Source: Arachis hypogaea (taxonomy: Eukaryota > Streptophyta > Magnoliopsida > Fabales > Fabaceae). Taken from it: a stretch of 64,000 bases of DNA. A program made the position numbers and the translations under genes. Every line of letters starts with the position of its first letter. Position 1 is the stretch's first letter. The notes beneath the pieces were generated by a model. The model was given only the letters and a program-made list of their open reading frames with translations. It was not told the origin of the DNA and did no database searches. The DNA lies in contig NC_092055.1 of NCBI RefSeq assembly GCF_003086295.3, positions 127,325,484 through 127,389,483 of the forward strand, written 5' to 3'. Shown piece after piece: positions 9,969 to 23,047 of this stretch.

Positions 9969-12121
9969 TAACATATATAATTAATAATAGAATTTCCTAT
10001 CATTCTCCTTATTCTCTCTTCTCCTTCCCTCAAACCCTAATTTTTATTTTTAAAATAGATTTAAATTTTTTTAAATTTTAATTCTCAATTTTACTTCATT
10101 TGTAAATCAAACTAAAAGAAATTTGATTTCCAAATCCACTCACACACTCATCAAATTTGAATTCTATTTTATTAATATATTATAGTCATTTTAAATCATG
10201 GAATTGAATTTCAAATAGAAATGAATTCTTTTTTTAAAAGAAATAGAATTCTTTTCTTATGTTAAATGATTTTCAAACAAGCTTTAAGAATAATTACGAG
10301 ACTTCTCATTTGAATTGTCATATAATTTTTTGTAAATCCATACAAAAACTATATATCATAAAAATTGATTTAAACTCAATGTGAGATTTATCACTATAAT
10401 GCTTAGTCATATTTTAATTTAAATTATTTTTAATTATTTTAAATATTTTTAATTATTTTAAATAATTTGAATTAAATTCTAAAAATTTAACTAAAAAAAT
10501 ATATAGAATTACAAATTAATAATTATATACCATATTTAAAAAATATTACACGCGAATTAGACTTTAAGATAGTACCTAATTAAGATTAACAACATTAAAA
10601 GAAAACACATTACATAAAATATATTACATAAACAAAATAATAACAAAGATAACTGAGTATGACTAATATGACAGACAGACTGAGTACATCTTATTTATTT
10701 GAGAATATTTTGATTGAATCTTTATCATAATATCACAATAACAAAGTTACAATGTTCATTTAATGAATTTAATAGATTATATAATTGAGTATATATTTTA
10801 TTTATTTGAGTATTATTTTAAAGATTATATCTAACACAAAAATAACACCTAAAAAGTATTTCAGACAACTTTTGAGATAGAAAAAAAATTAAAAATAAGA
10901 ATTTAATTTTTATACATAAAATATATTTTTTTACATAATTATCAAATAATGTATTACTATATTAGTAAAAGAGAAATATTAAATAAATAAATTATTTTTG
11001 TAACAAGTCCAATAAAATCTTTCTTCTTCTTATGTCTCTTCTCTTTTATTTTTTCAACTAAAATTTTTAGTTATCAATGCTTAAATTATTAGACCAACTT
11101 AATTAAATTTAATTATCAAAATAACTTGATAATGTTATATTACCGTGAAAGAAAGTAATCTATTTTTAAATTCAATTCTTTAAAATACATCATTACATCA
11201 AAATTAAACTATATATTAGCTTCAACTTTTTTCATTAAAATAGCTTAACATTTTGTAAACAGAGCTTCATTCGGAAAAAAAAAAAGCTAATTAACCATTT
11301 AAAGAATCTTAACTAGATTTAAAATACCAATTTTTTCAAACAATTTATAAATTTTAATCTTTTTCTATTTGGGTTTTGATTTTATAAATACTAGTTTTTT
11401 CACTAGTTAACCAGAACCCATTTCTAATGAATCCCTAATTTCTGAATCAAACAAAATTCCTATGCAGTTGAGTTTAACAAAATTCTAAAAATGAGATTGA
11501 TCATCGAATCGTTTTAATTACTAGTTTACTGATTTATTAGTTCAACCAATTCAATCATAGTTCAACCGGAATAATTATTTTGTAATAAAATAATAAATAA
11601 ACACACTAAAAAATAATTATAATCTAATATAATTTTTTTTTAAATATTATCTAAATTTAAAGCATCATATTAACTAAAGTCTTATGATCTTAATAAATCT
11701 GTAACATATTAAATTATTTCAACAATAAAGCCAGATATAAAAAAGTAGCAAACATTAAAAATCATACGTTATGATGGAACTACATTCTTCTAGTTAGTAT
11801 AGAGGCTAAAGAAAACTTATATCAATAAACTTGTAAAAATGAATCCCAATTATATATTGTAGTTAAAAGAATGTAGGAACTGATTGTACAAAAATCTAAA
11901 TTTTCAACTTAAGAGGCTAATTCATGAGTATTAACACCCATTGAAACAAGATAAGTAAAGAAAAAGAAAAGTAAAGAAAAAAGAATTTCAAATGTGACTT
12001 CTTAGTAACAAATAACTCTAAACTAAATTGAATCGAAGGCTTTGAACAAAACCTAGTAAGAATTTGCAAGTTATAATTGGAAGAGAACTTAACTTCTATT
12101 AATCAGAATCTTTAAAAGTAT
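9969..12121. other. AT-rich intergenic DNA with no recognisable gene
   Basis: Long runs of A/T with low-complexity TTTAATTATTTT repeats near 10400-10480. No ORF shows family similarity. A degenerate relic at about 11390-11600 (TTAATTACTAGTTTACTG, TTCAACCGGAATAAT) resembles the relic just upstream of the sterol gene at 4351-4420 and may be an old DNA-transposon copy. Confidence 0.5.
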
Positions 12122-13686
12122 CTGTTGAGTTTAGGAAACATTAATTATATTTTTGGTGATAACAAATATATATTCGGTTGGGTTAAAAGTCCAAAAATTT
12201 GTTTGATATGAATGTTGATTATGCAGGCCTATATGATAGTTGACAAAATGGGCTAAACTATTTTGGGCTAATTGAATATTGAATGGAGTTACAAGCTGAT
12301 GCCTTTTCTGATCTAACGAAAACATACATTGAGACTCATTGATGCTGTACTATGTCCAAATCAGTTCGGGTAGTAATAATTTTGAGAAACAAAGTTGCTG
12401 ATCTTTAATCAAAGGAAATAAGAGTTCTATAAGCTATTGAAGCTAGAGCCTCACCATCTCAGGCCCAAATTTTATTGTGCAGCCCAAACAAAGAAAACCA
12501 GCAACCCAATAAGAAGAAATATGTGCATCCAAGGCTGCTGATTGGGACCAAGTCCACAACCTAGTTCACTTGCTTCATGAAGAGAAAAAAGAAAATTAAT
12601 GTGATGCAGGTGGAGCTTTGTGGTTTCGAGTAAGGCACAGAGAAGAAAATAGGGGTTTACTTTTTCTATCTATCATCAAAGAAGAAAAAAAAAAGTAAAT
12701 CTTGGAGGATATGTCAAATCAAAATGGAGCCAAAATCAATGTGCTCAAGTCAAGCAAAATCAGAAGAAATAGGTAAAAGATTTTCATTAACATGCAAGTC
12801 AATTACTTGTTGATTTCACCTTCTCTCTGCACAAGCATTTCGGGTAACAAGAAGACAGTAAAAGCTACTTTGTTCTGCTGTAAATTAATAGTTGATATTG
12901 AAACTTAGAGCCAAAGCACCATATAGAGTTTGGATTTGGCAAACTCATTAAGGAACCCAAATCAATAAAGCTGTTGTTACTCATATCTCTTCTACGTTGC
13001 TTAACTCTGATCTCAATCCCTAATTTTATAGTCTGATTGACGAAAAGAAAGAGAAGACTTTAGCTGGTTCAAGATTCAATGAGTTGACTTAGTTCAGCAA
13101 ACCCTAGCCTTGGCAACTGAACTCCATACAGAAAGGAAAAATCAACTTCAATTTTGGGTAAGCAGAGTGAACTAAAATCTGGTTTCATTGAGAACTTCTC
13201 TACTATTCTTGCTCAATGTTTTGGACAGTGTTTCTAAATTAAAGGAATATTCTGCCAAGATGGAGAGCTACATATGAGAGAGCTGAATCCGATTCATCTT
13301 ATAACTTCAGAGCTGTTCTACATCATCTCCTTCATGGTTTATCATTGCATATTTTGTTTGTATGTTTTATCTTTCTTTATTTTACTTTAATGGAAAAAAG
13401 CATGTATGAGAGGCATTAAGAAAAAACTATTGAGAGAAAAGACAAAGAAAGGTACTTGGAGAGAAAAATCAAGATTTATGTCATGTCTCTTTTGATTGTA
13501 TTTTTGTTATGTATCTCGTACTTGAGATGTATCCCTTGCTAAGTTGGGTGAGCACTTAGTATGTTGTAAGTTTAGAGAGTGAACCTAGCGAAATCAAGTT
13601 TGGGTAGAAGTTTTGTTTGTCCCTGATAGGATTAGTTTGAATCCTTGGGAATTGGTGTATATACTACTTTAAAAGATAGTGAAAAT
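12122..13686. other. Unclassified repeat-like sequence flanking element A
   Basis: Less AT-rich than the preceding stretch. It starts TGTTGAGTTTAGGAAACATTAATT at 12124, which looks like a repeat terminus, but no partner copy, PBS or ORF was found in the window. The frame at 12131-12325 has no family similarity. It is the sequence into which A's 3' LTR abuts at 13687. Confidence 0.3.
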
Positions 13687-14325
13687 TGTTGGGTTACCTG
13701 AAACTGAGTGTCTTTTGGGCCTAGACGTGAGGTTCAGACTCCTTTTGAGGCAGCATACGAATTCTGCTGGTATCGAGGTACCTCCATCTGAGTTCCTCGT
13801 GAGAAGGTGGGGGTGGTACCTGCAAGGGATTTCGATACTTAAATTAGCAGGGGTTTAAGCAGATTTTTTGTAGATTGGGTCTGAAGAATACATGAGAGTG
13901 TTCGAGTACATATAATGGTAAGTGTAAATTCTGTAACCACTCCTTTGAGTAGTTCCACCTTTGATGGTGGATAACCATCCCTTTTGTTAGAGAGGTTGTT
14001 GGGATCTTCCTTCTAGATGAAGGAGAGTTGATCGTAGGAGTTAGTTTTATTGATTCAAGTAGATAAGACCAAGGTTGGTGTTGTCGAGCTCAACCTGCAT
14101 AAGGTTAGGTAGGTGCTGATGAAACCATAGTATGTAGATTGTATTGGACTTTGCTCACTTTGGGCCTGGCTGTATTTTGGGCCATGGCATGAACACTGCC
14201 TCTGTTTGAGACCGAGCTTCATTAGGTCAGACTCAAGCATTTATAGGTCGAGCTGGTCTTTTTGTGGTGTCGGTTTATCACGTCGGATATACCACCTTCC
14301 GAAGGATTAGGTCGGGTATTGGACA
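13687..14325 (-). repeat. Probable 3' LTR of element A
   Basis: Starts TGTTGGGTTACCTGAAA, parallel to TGTTCCGAGGGTTACCTGAAA of E2's LTR. It also shares the block GGTACCTGCAAGGGATTTCGATACTTAAATTAGCA with the E LTRs. The right limit (GGACA at 14325) is a guess from the E-type ending GAACA; no clean polypurine tract follows it. Confidence 0.5.
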
Positions 14326-15130
14326 TGTTTTTATGAATGTGAAATGTTGCATCTTTTCGTAATCATTTGCATGTTTTCTTATGATTACTTTGGTAACCAT
14401 GCACATCATAAATGAGGGAGGAGTGAATTTACCATTCTACCCCTAGAGTCTTATAAATACTCAACCCATTTTTTCTTTCGTATTTTTTGCTTCTTCTAAA
14501 ACGTTTTCACTTCATTCTCTCTTAAAGCTTTTCATTTTCTTCGTTGTAACCCTTTTTCGCTTTCAAGATTTCTCCATCTTGAAATTCTGCTATGAATTTT
14601 CGCATGTGCTTTCTTGAGGGGATTGGAACTTTGTGTGTTTGCTACTATGTGCGCTCCTTCATTTTGCATTCGATCAAGGTTGATCTTGCCTTTCTTACTT
14701 TGCTTTCCACACCCCTATTCTTTGCTGGATAATGTGCTTCTGGATACAATCGTTCTTGATGTTTATTGAAAAAATAGTTTCCTGTTGATGGTTATTGATA
14801 TTCTTTTGAAATTGTATCTTCATGGTTGTTCTAATCTTTTGCGTTCTTTTCTTTGAAAATTATTCCTTTGCTATGAATTTGTGTATTGGATGTGGGGCTT
14901 TGCTCTGTACCCCCAAATGGTGCCATTTTTACCTCTGAAAATAGCACCATTTCAAGTTCTAGTAATATGGTTTGATTTCTGGGTTCACAAGAGGTTTTAA
15001 GAACTATGAAGTTCTTTGTCGTTGAAGATGATCCGACCTCTTGCGGACTTGTTTGAATGTTTTTGTTGTTGTACCCACCTTTCTGACTTGTTATGATGGT
15101 TTTCTTTTGCTGTGTTATAGGTATAGCTTT
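14326..15130 (+). promoter_or_regulatory. 5' region of element A's antisense ORF, with TATA box
   Basis: TATAAAT at 14452-14458 is followed by pyrimidine-rich, leader-like sequence with TTCTCTC and CTTC runs, as in plant 5' UTRs. A TTGCTGTGTTATAG acceptor-like site at about 15107-15120 precedes the ORF ATG by 10 bp; the matching position in E1 also ends in AG. The antisense ORF therefore probably has its own promoter and a spliced leader. Confidence 0.4.
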
Positions 15131-15235
15131 ATGTCTCGTTCAGTAATACTCAACATATTTTCTAAAGTTCCATCCGACCTAGACTGGATAGATATTATCG
15201 TGCTTTCTACTGTCCCTGTAATTGATAATGTGTAT
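15131..15235 (+). pseudogene. Element A antisense ORF, N-terminal piece
   Basis: ATG at 15131 opens 35 codons (MSRSVILNIFSKVP at the start) and stops exactly at the insertion point of B. The reading frame resumes, in phase, after B at 36296. The homologous start is seen in E1 on the minus strand at 53920. The protein is of the putative gypsy-type transposon (Transposase_28-like) kind. Confidence 0.65.
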
Positions 15236-16933
15236 TGATGAGCGGATAATTTATACCTTTTTTGGCATTATTTTTATATAGTTTTTAGTATGATTTAGTT
15301 ACTTTTTATTATATTTTTATTAGTTTTTATTCAAAAATCACATTTCTGGACTTTACTATGAGTTTGTGTATTTTTTTGTGATTTCAGGTATTTTCTGGTT
15401 GAAATTGAGGGACCTGAGCGAAAATCTGATTCAGAGACTGAAAAAGGACTGTAGATGCTGTTGAATTCTGACCCTCTTGCACTCGAAGTGGATTTTCTAA
15501 AGCTACTGAAGCCCAATTGGTACACTCTCAATTGCGTTGGAAAGTAGACATCCTGGGCTTTCCAGCAATATCTAATAGTTCATACTTTGTCCGAGATTTA
15601 ATGGCCCAAACTGGCGTTCAAAGTTAGCCTAAAACATCTTGGCGTAAAATGCCCAAACTGGCACCAGAATTGGAGTTAAACGCCCAAACTGGCACCAAAG
15701 CTAGCGTTTAACTCCAGGAACAGCCTAAGCATGAAAACACTTCAATGCTCAGCCCAAGCACACACCAAGTGGGCCCCAGAAGTAGATTTCTGCACTATCT
15801 GCACTTAGTTACTCATTTTCTATAACCCTAGGTTACTAGTTTAGTATAAAAACTACTTTTAGAGATTTATTTTAAGTCTTTTGAACCCTTTTTCGAATAT
15901 CTTATGCCATTAGGGAGGCTGGCCTCACAGCCATGCCTAGACCTTTTTCACTTATGTATTTTCAACGGTGGAGTTTCTACACCCTATAGATTAAGGTGTG
16001 GAGCTCTGCTGTTCTTCATGAATTAATGCAATTACTACTGTTTTCTATTCAATTCACGCCTACTTCTTCTCAAAGATATACTCTCGTACTTAATTCAGTT
16101 AAGTCAGAATGAAGGGGTGACTTGTGACAATCACCCAATCTTCGTTACTCGCTTAGCCAAGATCCGCGTGCCTGACAACCACAAGCGGTCTACATGATGT
16201 TCAACGTAGTCATTGGACGACAGCCGGAGTATATTCTCTTGGATATCTAATACACAGACCGAGTCTGTGAGATTAGTATCTTTGTGGTATAGGCTAGAAC
16301 AATTGGCAGCCATTCCTGGGATCCAAAAAGTCTAAACCTTGTCTGTGGTATTCCGAGTAGGATCTGGGAAGGGATGACTGTGACAAGCTTCAAACCTGCG
16401 AATGTTGGATGCAGTGATATTGTGCAAAAGGATCAATGGATCCTATTCCGATGCTAGCGAGAACCGACAGATGATTAGTCATGCGGTAGCTGTACCTGGT
16501 ATTTTTCATCTGAGACGAGAAATTCGACAGTTGATTAGCCGTGCAGAAACCGTAGAGGACCATTTTCACTGAGAGGATCTTACAGCTTACCATGGAAGGA
16601 AGTAACGCATGGTTGGAAGAAGGTAATAGGAAAGCAGAGGTTCAGAAGTAACAAAGCATCTCCATATGCTTATCTGAAATTCCCACCAATGAATTACATA
16701 AGTAACTTTATTTTATTTCATATTTTATTTATATTTTAATTATCAAAACCTCATAACCATATGAATCCGCCTGACTGAGATTTACAAGGATGACCATAGC
16801 TTTCTTCAAGCCAACAATCTCCGTGGGATCGACCCTTACTCACGTAAGGTTTATTACTTGGACGACCCAGTGCACTTGCTGGTTAGTTGCACGGAGTTGT
16901 GAGAAAAGTGTGAGATCATGATTCCGTGTACCA
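15236..16933 (+). repeat. Element B 5' LTR (1698 bp)
   Basis: Begins TGATGAGCGGATAATTTATA and ends CCGTGTACCA; pairs with 34594-36290. It holds several GGCGTT/AACGCC half-palindromes at about 15612-15720, the same motif that forms the internal array. Confidence 0.93.
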
Positions 16934-16939
16934 AGTTTT

Positions 16940-16957
16940 TGGCGCCGTTGCCGGGGA
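16940..16957 (+). other. Element B primer-binding site (tRNA-Asp)
   Basis: TGGCGCCGTTGCCGGGGA is complementary to the 3' end of plant tRNA-Asp, including CCA. It lies six bases after the LTR end. Confidence 0.9.
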
Positions 16958-18731
16958 TTGTTCGAGTTTGGACAACTGACGGTTCATCTTGTTGCTCAGA
17001 TTAGGTAATTTTATTTCATGTTTAAGCTTTTATTTTTATTTTTGAAAAAAAATACAAAAAAATTTTAGTTTTCGAAAAATTCAGAAAAAAAATGTTCTTC
17101 AGAATTTTTAAGAACGAATTCTAGAGTTTCATGAGATATGTTGAAGCCTGGCTGGCTGTTAAGCCATGTCTAATCTTTTGGACTGAGGCTTCCACTTATC
17201 ATGGCAAGAGCCTTTGGATTCCATTCTATTTGGCTGTTGTATGTCTGTATTTGTATGCTGAAGCTTGGCTGGCCATTTGGCCATGTCTAATCTTTTGGAC
17301 CGAAGCTTTCACATAAAGCTTGGCTGGCTATTTAGCCATGTCTAAATTTTTGGACCAAAGCTTTAGACTAACATTGCATGATTCTTGGAATTCTTATTAA
17401 AAATTTTGTATCCTTTTATTTTCTTTTTCCAAAATAATTTTCGAAAAATACAAAAAAAATTAATAAAATCATAAAAACCAAAAATTTTATGTTTCTTGCT
17501 TGAGTCTTGTATTAAATTTTAAGTTTGGTGTCAATTGCATGTTTTAATCCTTCTTAAAATTTTCGAAAATTCATGCATGTGTTCTTTATTGATCTTCAAG
17601 TCGTTCTTGATGATTTTTCTTATTTGATCTTTAAATTTTCTTGTTTGGTGTCTTTTCTTATTTTTCATATGCATTTTTGAATTCTTAGTGTCTAACCATT
17701 GAAAATTTCTAAGTTTGGTGTCTTGCATGTCTTTCTTTTCTTAAAAATTTTCAAAAATATGTTCTTGATGTTCATCATGATCTTCAAAGTGTTCTTGGTG
17801 TTCATCTTGACATTCAAAGTGTTCTTGCATGCATTTTCTATTTTGATCTTAAACTTTTATGTTTTGCATCATTTTTACTATTTTTCTCTCTCCTCATTAA
17901 AAATTTAAAAATAAAAAAAATATCTTTTCCTTATTTCACTCATAAATTTCGAAATTTTGGTTTGACTTAGTCAAAAATTTTTAAAATTTTAGTTGTTTCT
18001 TGTTAATCAAGTCAAAATTTCAATTTAAAAAAAAATTTCAAGTTGTTACTTGCCTATTAAGAAAGGATCAATCTTTAAATTCTAGAATCATATCTTTTAG
18101 TTTCTTGTTAGTCAAGTAATCAACTTTAATTTCAAAAATAAAATCTTTTTAATTTCCTTTTCAAATCTTTTTCAAAATGATTTTCAATCATATCTTTTTC
18201 AAAATTTAATTTCAAAATCCTTTTCTAACTTCTTATCTTTTTAAAAATTGATTTTCAAATCTTTTTCAATTAACTACTTGACTCTTTGTTTGATTTTAAA
18301 AAGTTTACTATTTTAATTCTTATCCTTTTCAAAAATACCTAACTACTTCTCTCTCCCTATTTTTCGAAAATTACTAATCCCTTTTTCAAAATTCTTTTTA
18401 ATTAACTAATTATTTTAAATTCTAATTTTATTTCATTTCTCTTTTTAATTTTTGAATTATAACTAATATTTAAAATAAAAATAAAAATATTTTTATTTTA
18501 TTTTAATTAACTTTTGAAAACACTCTCTCCCTCTCATCTCTTTCTATTTAATTTATTTATTTACTAACACTTCTCTTCTATTTATAATTCGAACCCTCTC
18601 TCCTTCTCTGTGTTCGAATTCTTCTTCTTCTCCCTTCTTCATTCTATTCTTTTCTTCTTCTACTCACATAAAGGAATCTCTATACTGTGACATAGAGGAT
18701 TCCTCTTCTTTTCTGTTCTCTTCTTTTTCAT
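16958..18731 (+). other. Element B untranslated leader
   Basis: About 1.8 kb, T-rich, without a credible ORF. It contains many TTTTCGAAAA-type palindromes and three imperfect copies of a roughly 52-bp unit (17141-17193, 17262-17313, 17317-17369). Each unit has GGCTGGC, a TTAGCCATG-like core and CTTTTGGAC. Repeats of GTTCTTGATGTTCAT-like sequence lie at 17760-17835. AAGTTTGGTGT occurs at 17521 and 17711. Confidence 0.6.
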
Positions 18732-20194
18732 ATGAGCAGGAACAAGGATAAGAACATTCTTGTTGAAGCTGATCCTGAACCTGAAAGGACTCTGAAGAGG
18801 AAGCTAAGAGAAGCTAAAGCACAACACTCTGGAGAGGACCTAATAGAAATTTTCGAAAAAGAAGAAGACATGGCCGAACCCAATAACAATGATGGAGATA
18901 CAATGAAGATGCTTGGTGACTTTATTGCACCCTCTTCTGACTTCTGTGGAAGGAACATCTCAATTCCTGCAATTGGAGCAAACAACTTTGAGCTTAAGCC
19001 TCAATTAGTTTCTCTAATGCATTAGAATTGTAAGTTTCATGGACTTCCATTGGAAGATCCTCATCAGTTCTTAGCTGAATTCTTGCAAATATGTGACACT
19101 GTTAAGACCAATGGGTTTAATCCCGAAGTCTACAGACTTATGCTTTTCCCTTTTGCTGTAAGAGACAGAGCTAGGATATGGTTGGACTCATAACCTAAAG
19201 ATAGCCTGAACTCTTGGGAAAAGTTGGTCAATGCTTTCTTGGCCAAATTCTTTTCACCTTAAAAGTTGAGCAAGCTTAGAGTGGAAGTCAAAACCTTCAG
19301 ACAGAAAGAAGGTGAATCACTCTATGAAGCTTGGGAAAGATACAGGCAATTGATCAGAAGGTGTCCTTCTGACATGCTTTCAAAATAGAGCATCATATGT
19401 ATATTCTATGATGGTCTGTCTGAATTGTCCAAGATGTCATTGGATCACTCTGCTGGTGGATCTCTTCATCTGAAGAAGACGCATGCTGAAGCCCAGGAAC
19501 TCATTGAAATGGTTGCAAATAACCAGTTCATGTATACTTCTGAAAGAAATCCTGTGAGTAATGGGACAACTCAGAAGAAAGGAGTTCTTGAGATTGATAC
19601 TCTGAATGCCATATTGGCTCAGAATAAAATATTGACTCAACAAGTCAATATAATTTCTCAGAGTCTGACTGAAATGCAAGCTGCATCAGGCAGTACTAAA
19701 GAAGCCTCCCCTGAAGGAGAAGCTTATGACCCTGAGAATCCTGCAATGGAAGAGGTGAATTACATAGGAAAATCCTATGGAAACACCTATAATCCTTCAT
19801 GGAGGAATCAACGAAATTTCTCATGGAAGGATCAACAGAAGACTAATAAAGGCTTCAGTAATAATGGTGGGAGAAATAGGTTTGGCAATAGCAAACCTTT
19901 TCCATCATCTTCTGAGCAACAGACAGAGAATTTAAGCAGAGCCACTCTGACTTAGCAACTATAGTCTCTGATTTATCTAAGACCACTCTCAGTTTCATGA
20001 CTGAAACAAGATCCTCCATTAGAAATTTGGAGGCACAAGTGGGTCAACTGAGTAAAAGAGTTACTAAAATCCATCCTAGTACTCTCCCAAGCAATACAGA
20101 AGAGAATCCAAAAAGAGAGTGCAAGGCCATCAATATACCCCACACGGCCGAACCTGGAGAGACTCAAAAGGCAGTAATTTCCAATGAAGAAGAC
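18732..20194 (+). pseudogene. Element B gag (5' part), inactivated and split by C
   Basis: Athila-like Gag starting MSRNKDKN. The Retrotrans_gag region (FLQICDTVKTN, YRLMLFPFAVRDRARIW, EGESLYEAWERY) is followed by the Athila-type YGNTYNPSWRN segment. Four in-frame stops lie at 19023 (TAG), 19191 (TAA), 19260 (TAA) and 19386 (TAG, from Trp). A 1-base loss near 19935 shifts the frame. C inserted at 20195, leaving the duplicated target AAGAC; the rest of the frame continues at 30968. Confidence 0.9.
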
Positions 20195-21898
20195 TGGTGC
20201 AGGAAATTGTGATCTCAGGCAACAGCGCCAGAAACTCTGTACGCACGTCTTAATAAATCGTTTTTCATTCACAACTTCGATACAACTAACCAGCAAGTGC
20301 ACTGGGTCGTCCAAGTAATAAACCTTACGTGAGTAAGGGTCGATCCCACGGAGATTGTTGGTATGAAGCAAGCTATGGTCACCTTGTAAATCTCAGTCAG
20401 GCGGATATCAAAAGGTTATGGAGTTTTCAAAATTAAATAATAAGTAAACATAAAATAAGGATAGAAACACTTATGTATATCATTGGTGAGAATTTCAGAT
20501 AAGTGTATAGAGATGCTTTCATTCCTCTGAACCTCTGCTTTCCTGCTGTCTTCATCCAATCAGTCTTACTCCTTTCCATGGCTGGCTTTATGTAAGGACA
20601 TCACCGTTGTCAATGGCTACTTTTTATCCTCTCTGGAAAATGGTCCGATGCGCTGTCACTGCATGGCTAATCGTCTGGAGGCATCACCCTTGTCAATGGC
20701 TGCATCCCATCCTCTTGTGAAAATGGTCCAAATGCTCTGTCACAGCACGGCTAATCATATGAGGTTCTCGATCATACTGGAATAGGATTCACCCTCCTTT
20801 TGCGTCTGTCACTACGCCCAGCACTCGTGAATTTGAAGTTCGTCACAGTCATTCAATCCCAGAGTCCTACTCGGAATACCACAGACAAGGTTTAGACTTT
20901 CCGGACTCTCATGAATGCCGCCATCAATCTAGCTTATACCACGAAGATTCTGATTAAGAGATCCAAGAGATACTCATTCAATCTAAGGTAGAACGGAAGT
21001 GGTTGTCAGGCATGCATTTATAGGGAATGATGATGATTATCACGTTCATCACATTCAGGTTGAAGTGCGAATGAATATCTTAGAAGCGGAATAAGTTGAA
21101 TTGAATAGAAAACAGTAGTACTTTGCATTAATCTTTGAGGAACAGCAGAGCTCCACACCTTAATCTATGGAGTGTAGAAACTCTACCGTTGAAAATACAT
21201 AAGTGAAAGGTCCAGGCATGGCCGAGAGGCCAGCCCTCATGATCTAAGAACCAGGCATCCAAAGATGTCAAATACAATAGTAAAAAGTCCTATTTATACT
21301 AACTAGTTACTAGGGTTTATAGAAGTAAGTAATTGATGCATAAATCCACTTCCGGGGCCCACTTGGTGTGTGCTTGGGCTGAGCTTGAATGTTACACGTG
21401 CAGAGGCTCTTTCTGGAGTTGAACGCCAGGTTGTAACGTATTTCTGACGTTCAACTCTGGTTTGTGACGTGTTTCTGGCGTTTAACTCCAGACAGCAGCG
21501 TAGAACTGGCATTCAACGCCCTTTTACGTTGTCTAAACTCGGTCAAAGTATGGACTATTATACATTGCTGGAAAGCCCTGGATGTCTACTTTCCAATGCA
21601 ATTGGAAGCGTGCCATTTTGAGTTCTGTAGCTCTAGAAAATCCACTTTGAGTGCAGGGGAGGTCAGAATCCAACAGCATCAGCAGTCCTTCTTCAACCTC
21701 TGAATCTGATTTTTGCTCAAGTCCCTCAATTTCAGCCAGAAAATAACTGAAATCACAGAAAAACACACAAACTTATAGTAAAGTCCAGAAATGTGAATTT
21801 AACATGAAAACTAATAAAAACATCTCTAAAAGTAACTAGATTCTACTAAAAACATACTAAAAACAATGCCAAAAAGCGTATAAATTATCCGCTCATCA
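20195..21898 (-). repeat. Element C 3' LTR (1704 bp)
   Basis: On the plus strand begins TGGTGCAGGAAATTGTGATC and ends TTATCCGCTCATCA, the complement of the family's TGATGAGCGGATAA terminus. Its partner is 29259-30962. Confidence 0.95.
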
Positions 21899-23047
21899 CA
21901 ACACCAAACTTAAATTGTTGCTTGTCCCCAAGCAACTGAAAATCAAATAGGATAAAAAGAAGAGAATATACTATAAATTCCAAACTATCAATGAAACATA
22001 GCTCCAATTAAATGAGCGGGACTTGTAGCTTTTTGCCTCTTGAATAGTTTTGGTATCTCACTTTATCCATTGAAGTTCAGAATGATTGGCATCTATAGGA
22101 ACTCAGAGTTCAAATAGTGTTATTGATTCTCCTAGTTCAGTATGATGATTCTTGAACACAGCTATTTTATGAGTCTTGGCCGTGGCCCTAAGCACTTTGT
22201 TTTCCAGTATTACCACCGGATACATAAATGCCACAGACACATAATTGGGTGAACCTTTTCAGATTGTGACTCAGCTTTGCTAAAGTCCCCAATTAAAGGT
22301 GTCCAGGGTTCTTAAGCACACTCTTCTTTTGCTTTGGACTTTGACTTTAACCGCTCAGTCTCAAGTTTTCACTTGACACCTTCACGCCACAAGCACATGG
22401 TTAGGGACAGCTTGGTTTAGCCGCTTAGGCCAGGATTTTATTCCTTTAGGCCCTCCTATCCACTGATGCTCAAAGCCTTGGGATCCTTTTTATTTGCCCT
22501 TGCCTTTTAGTTTTAAGGGTTATTGGCTTTTTGCTCTTACCTCTTGGTTTTAAGAGCTTTTGGCTTTTTCTGCTTGCTTTTTCTTTTTATTTTCTTTCGC
22601 TATTTTTTTTTCTTTTTTTTTTCTGCAAGCTTTGTTCTTTGCTGCTTTTTCTTGCTTCAAGAATCATTTTTATGATTTTTCAGATTATCAAATAACATGT
22701 CTCCTTATCATCATTCTTTCAAGAGCCAACATATTTAACATTCTTAAACAACAACTTCAAAAGACATATGCACTGTTCAAGCATTCATTTAGAAAACAAA
22801 AAGTATTGTCACCACATCAATATAATTAAACTAAGTTCAAAGTTAAATTCGAAACTCATGTACTTCTTGTTCTTTTGAATTAAAACATTTTTCATTTAAG
22901 AGAGGTGATGGATTCATAGGACATTCATAACTTTAAGACAAAGTTACTAAATACTAATGATCATGTAATGAAGACACAAACATAGATAAGCACTTAACAT
23001 AGAGAAAACGAAAAACAGAGAATGTAAGAACAAGGAATGAGTCCACC
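21899..23047 (-). other. Element C 3' spacer between ORF2 and 3' LTR
   Basis: About 1.15 kb with no ORF of note; the Phe-rich frame at 22560-22829 is a T-rich artefact. The same spacer, clearly alignable, is in B (33503-34593) and D (57915-59017), so it is conserved without coding. Next to the LTR, the minus strand reads TTTAAGTTTGGTGTTG, in the position of the polypurine tract. Confidence 0.6.

Noticed and set aside
12131..12325. 64-codon minus-strand frame
   Set aside because: AT-rich, no family similarity, no neighbouring exons.
16931..16960. Possible tRNA gene because of a tRNA-Asp-like sequence
   Set aside because: Only the 18-bp complement of the tRNA 3' end is present beside an LTR; it is a primer-binding site. 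The same holds at 29235, 37662, 52379 and 63772.
22560..22829. Phe-rich frame that looks like a membrane protein
   Set aside because: It is translated poly-T spacer of element C; the homologous spacers of B and D do not keep the frame.
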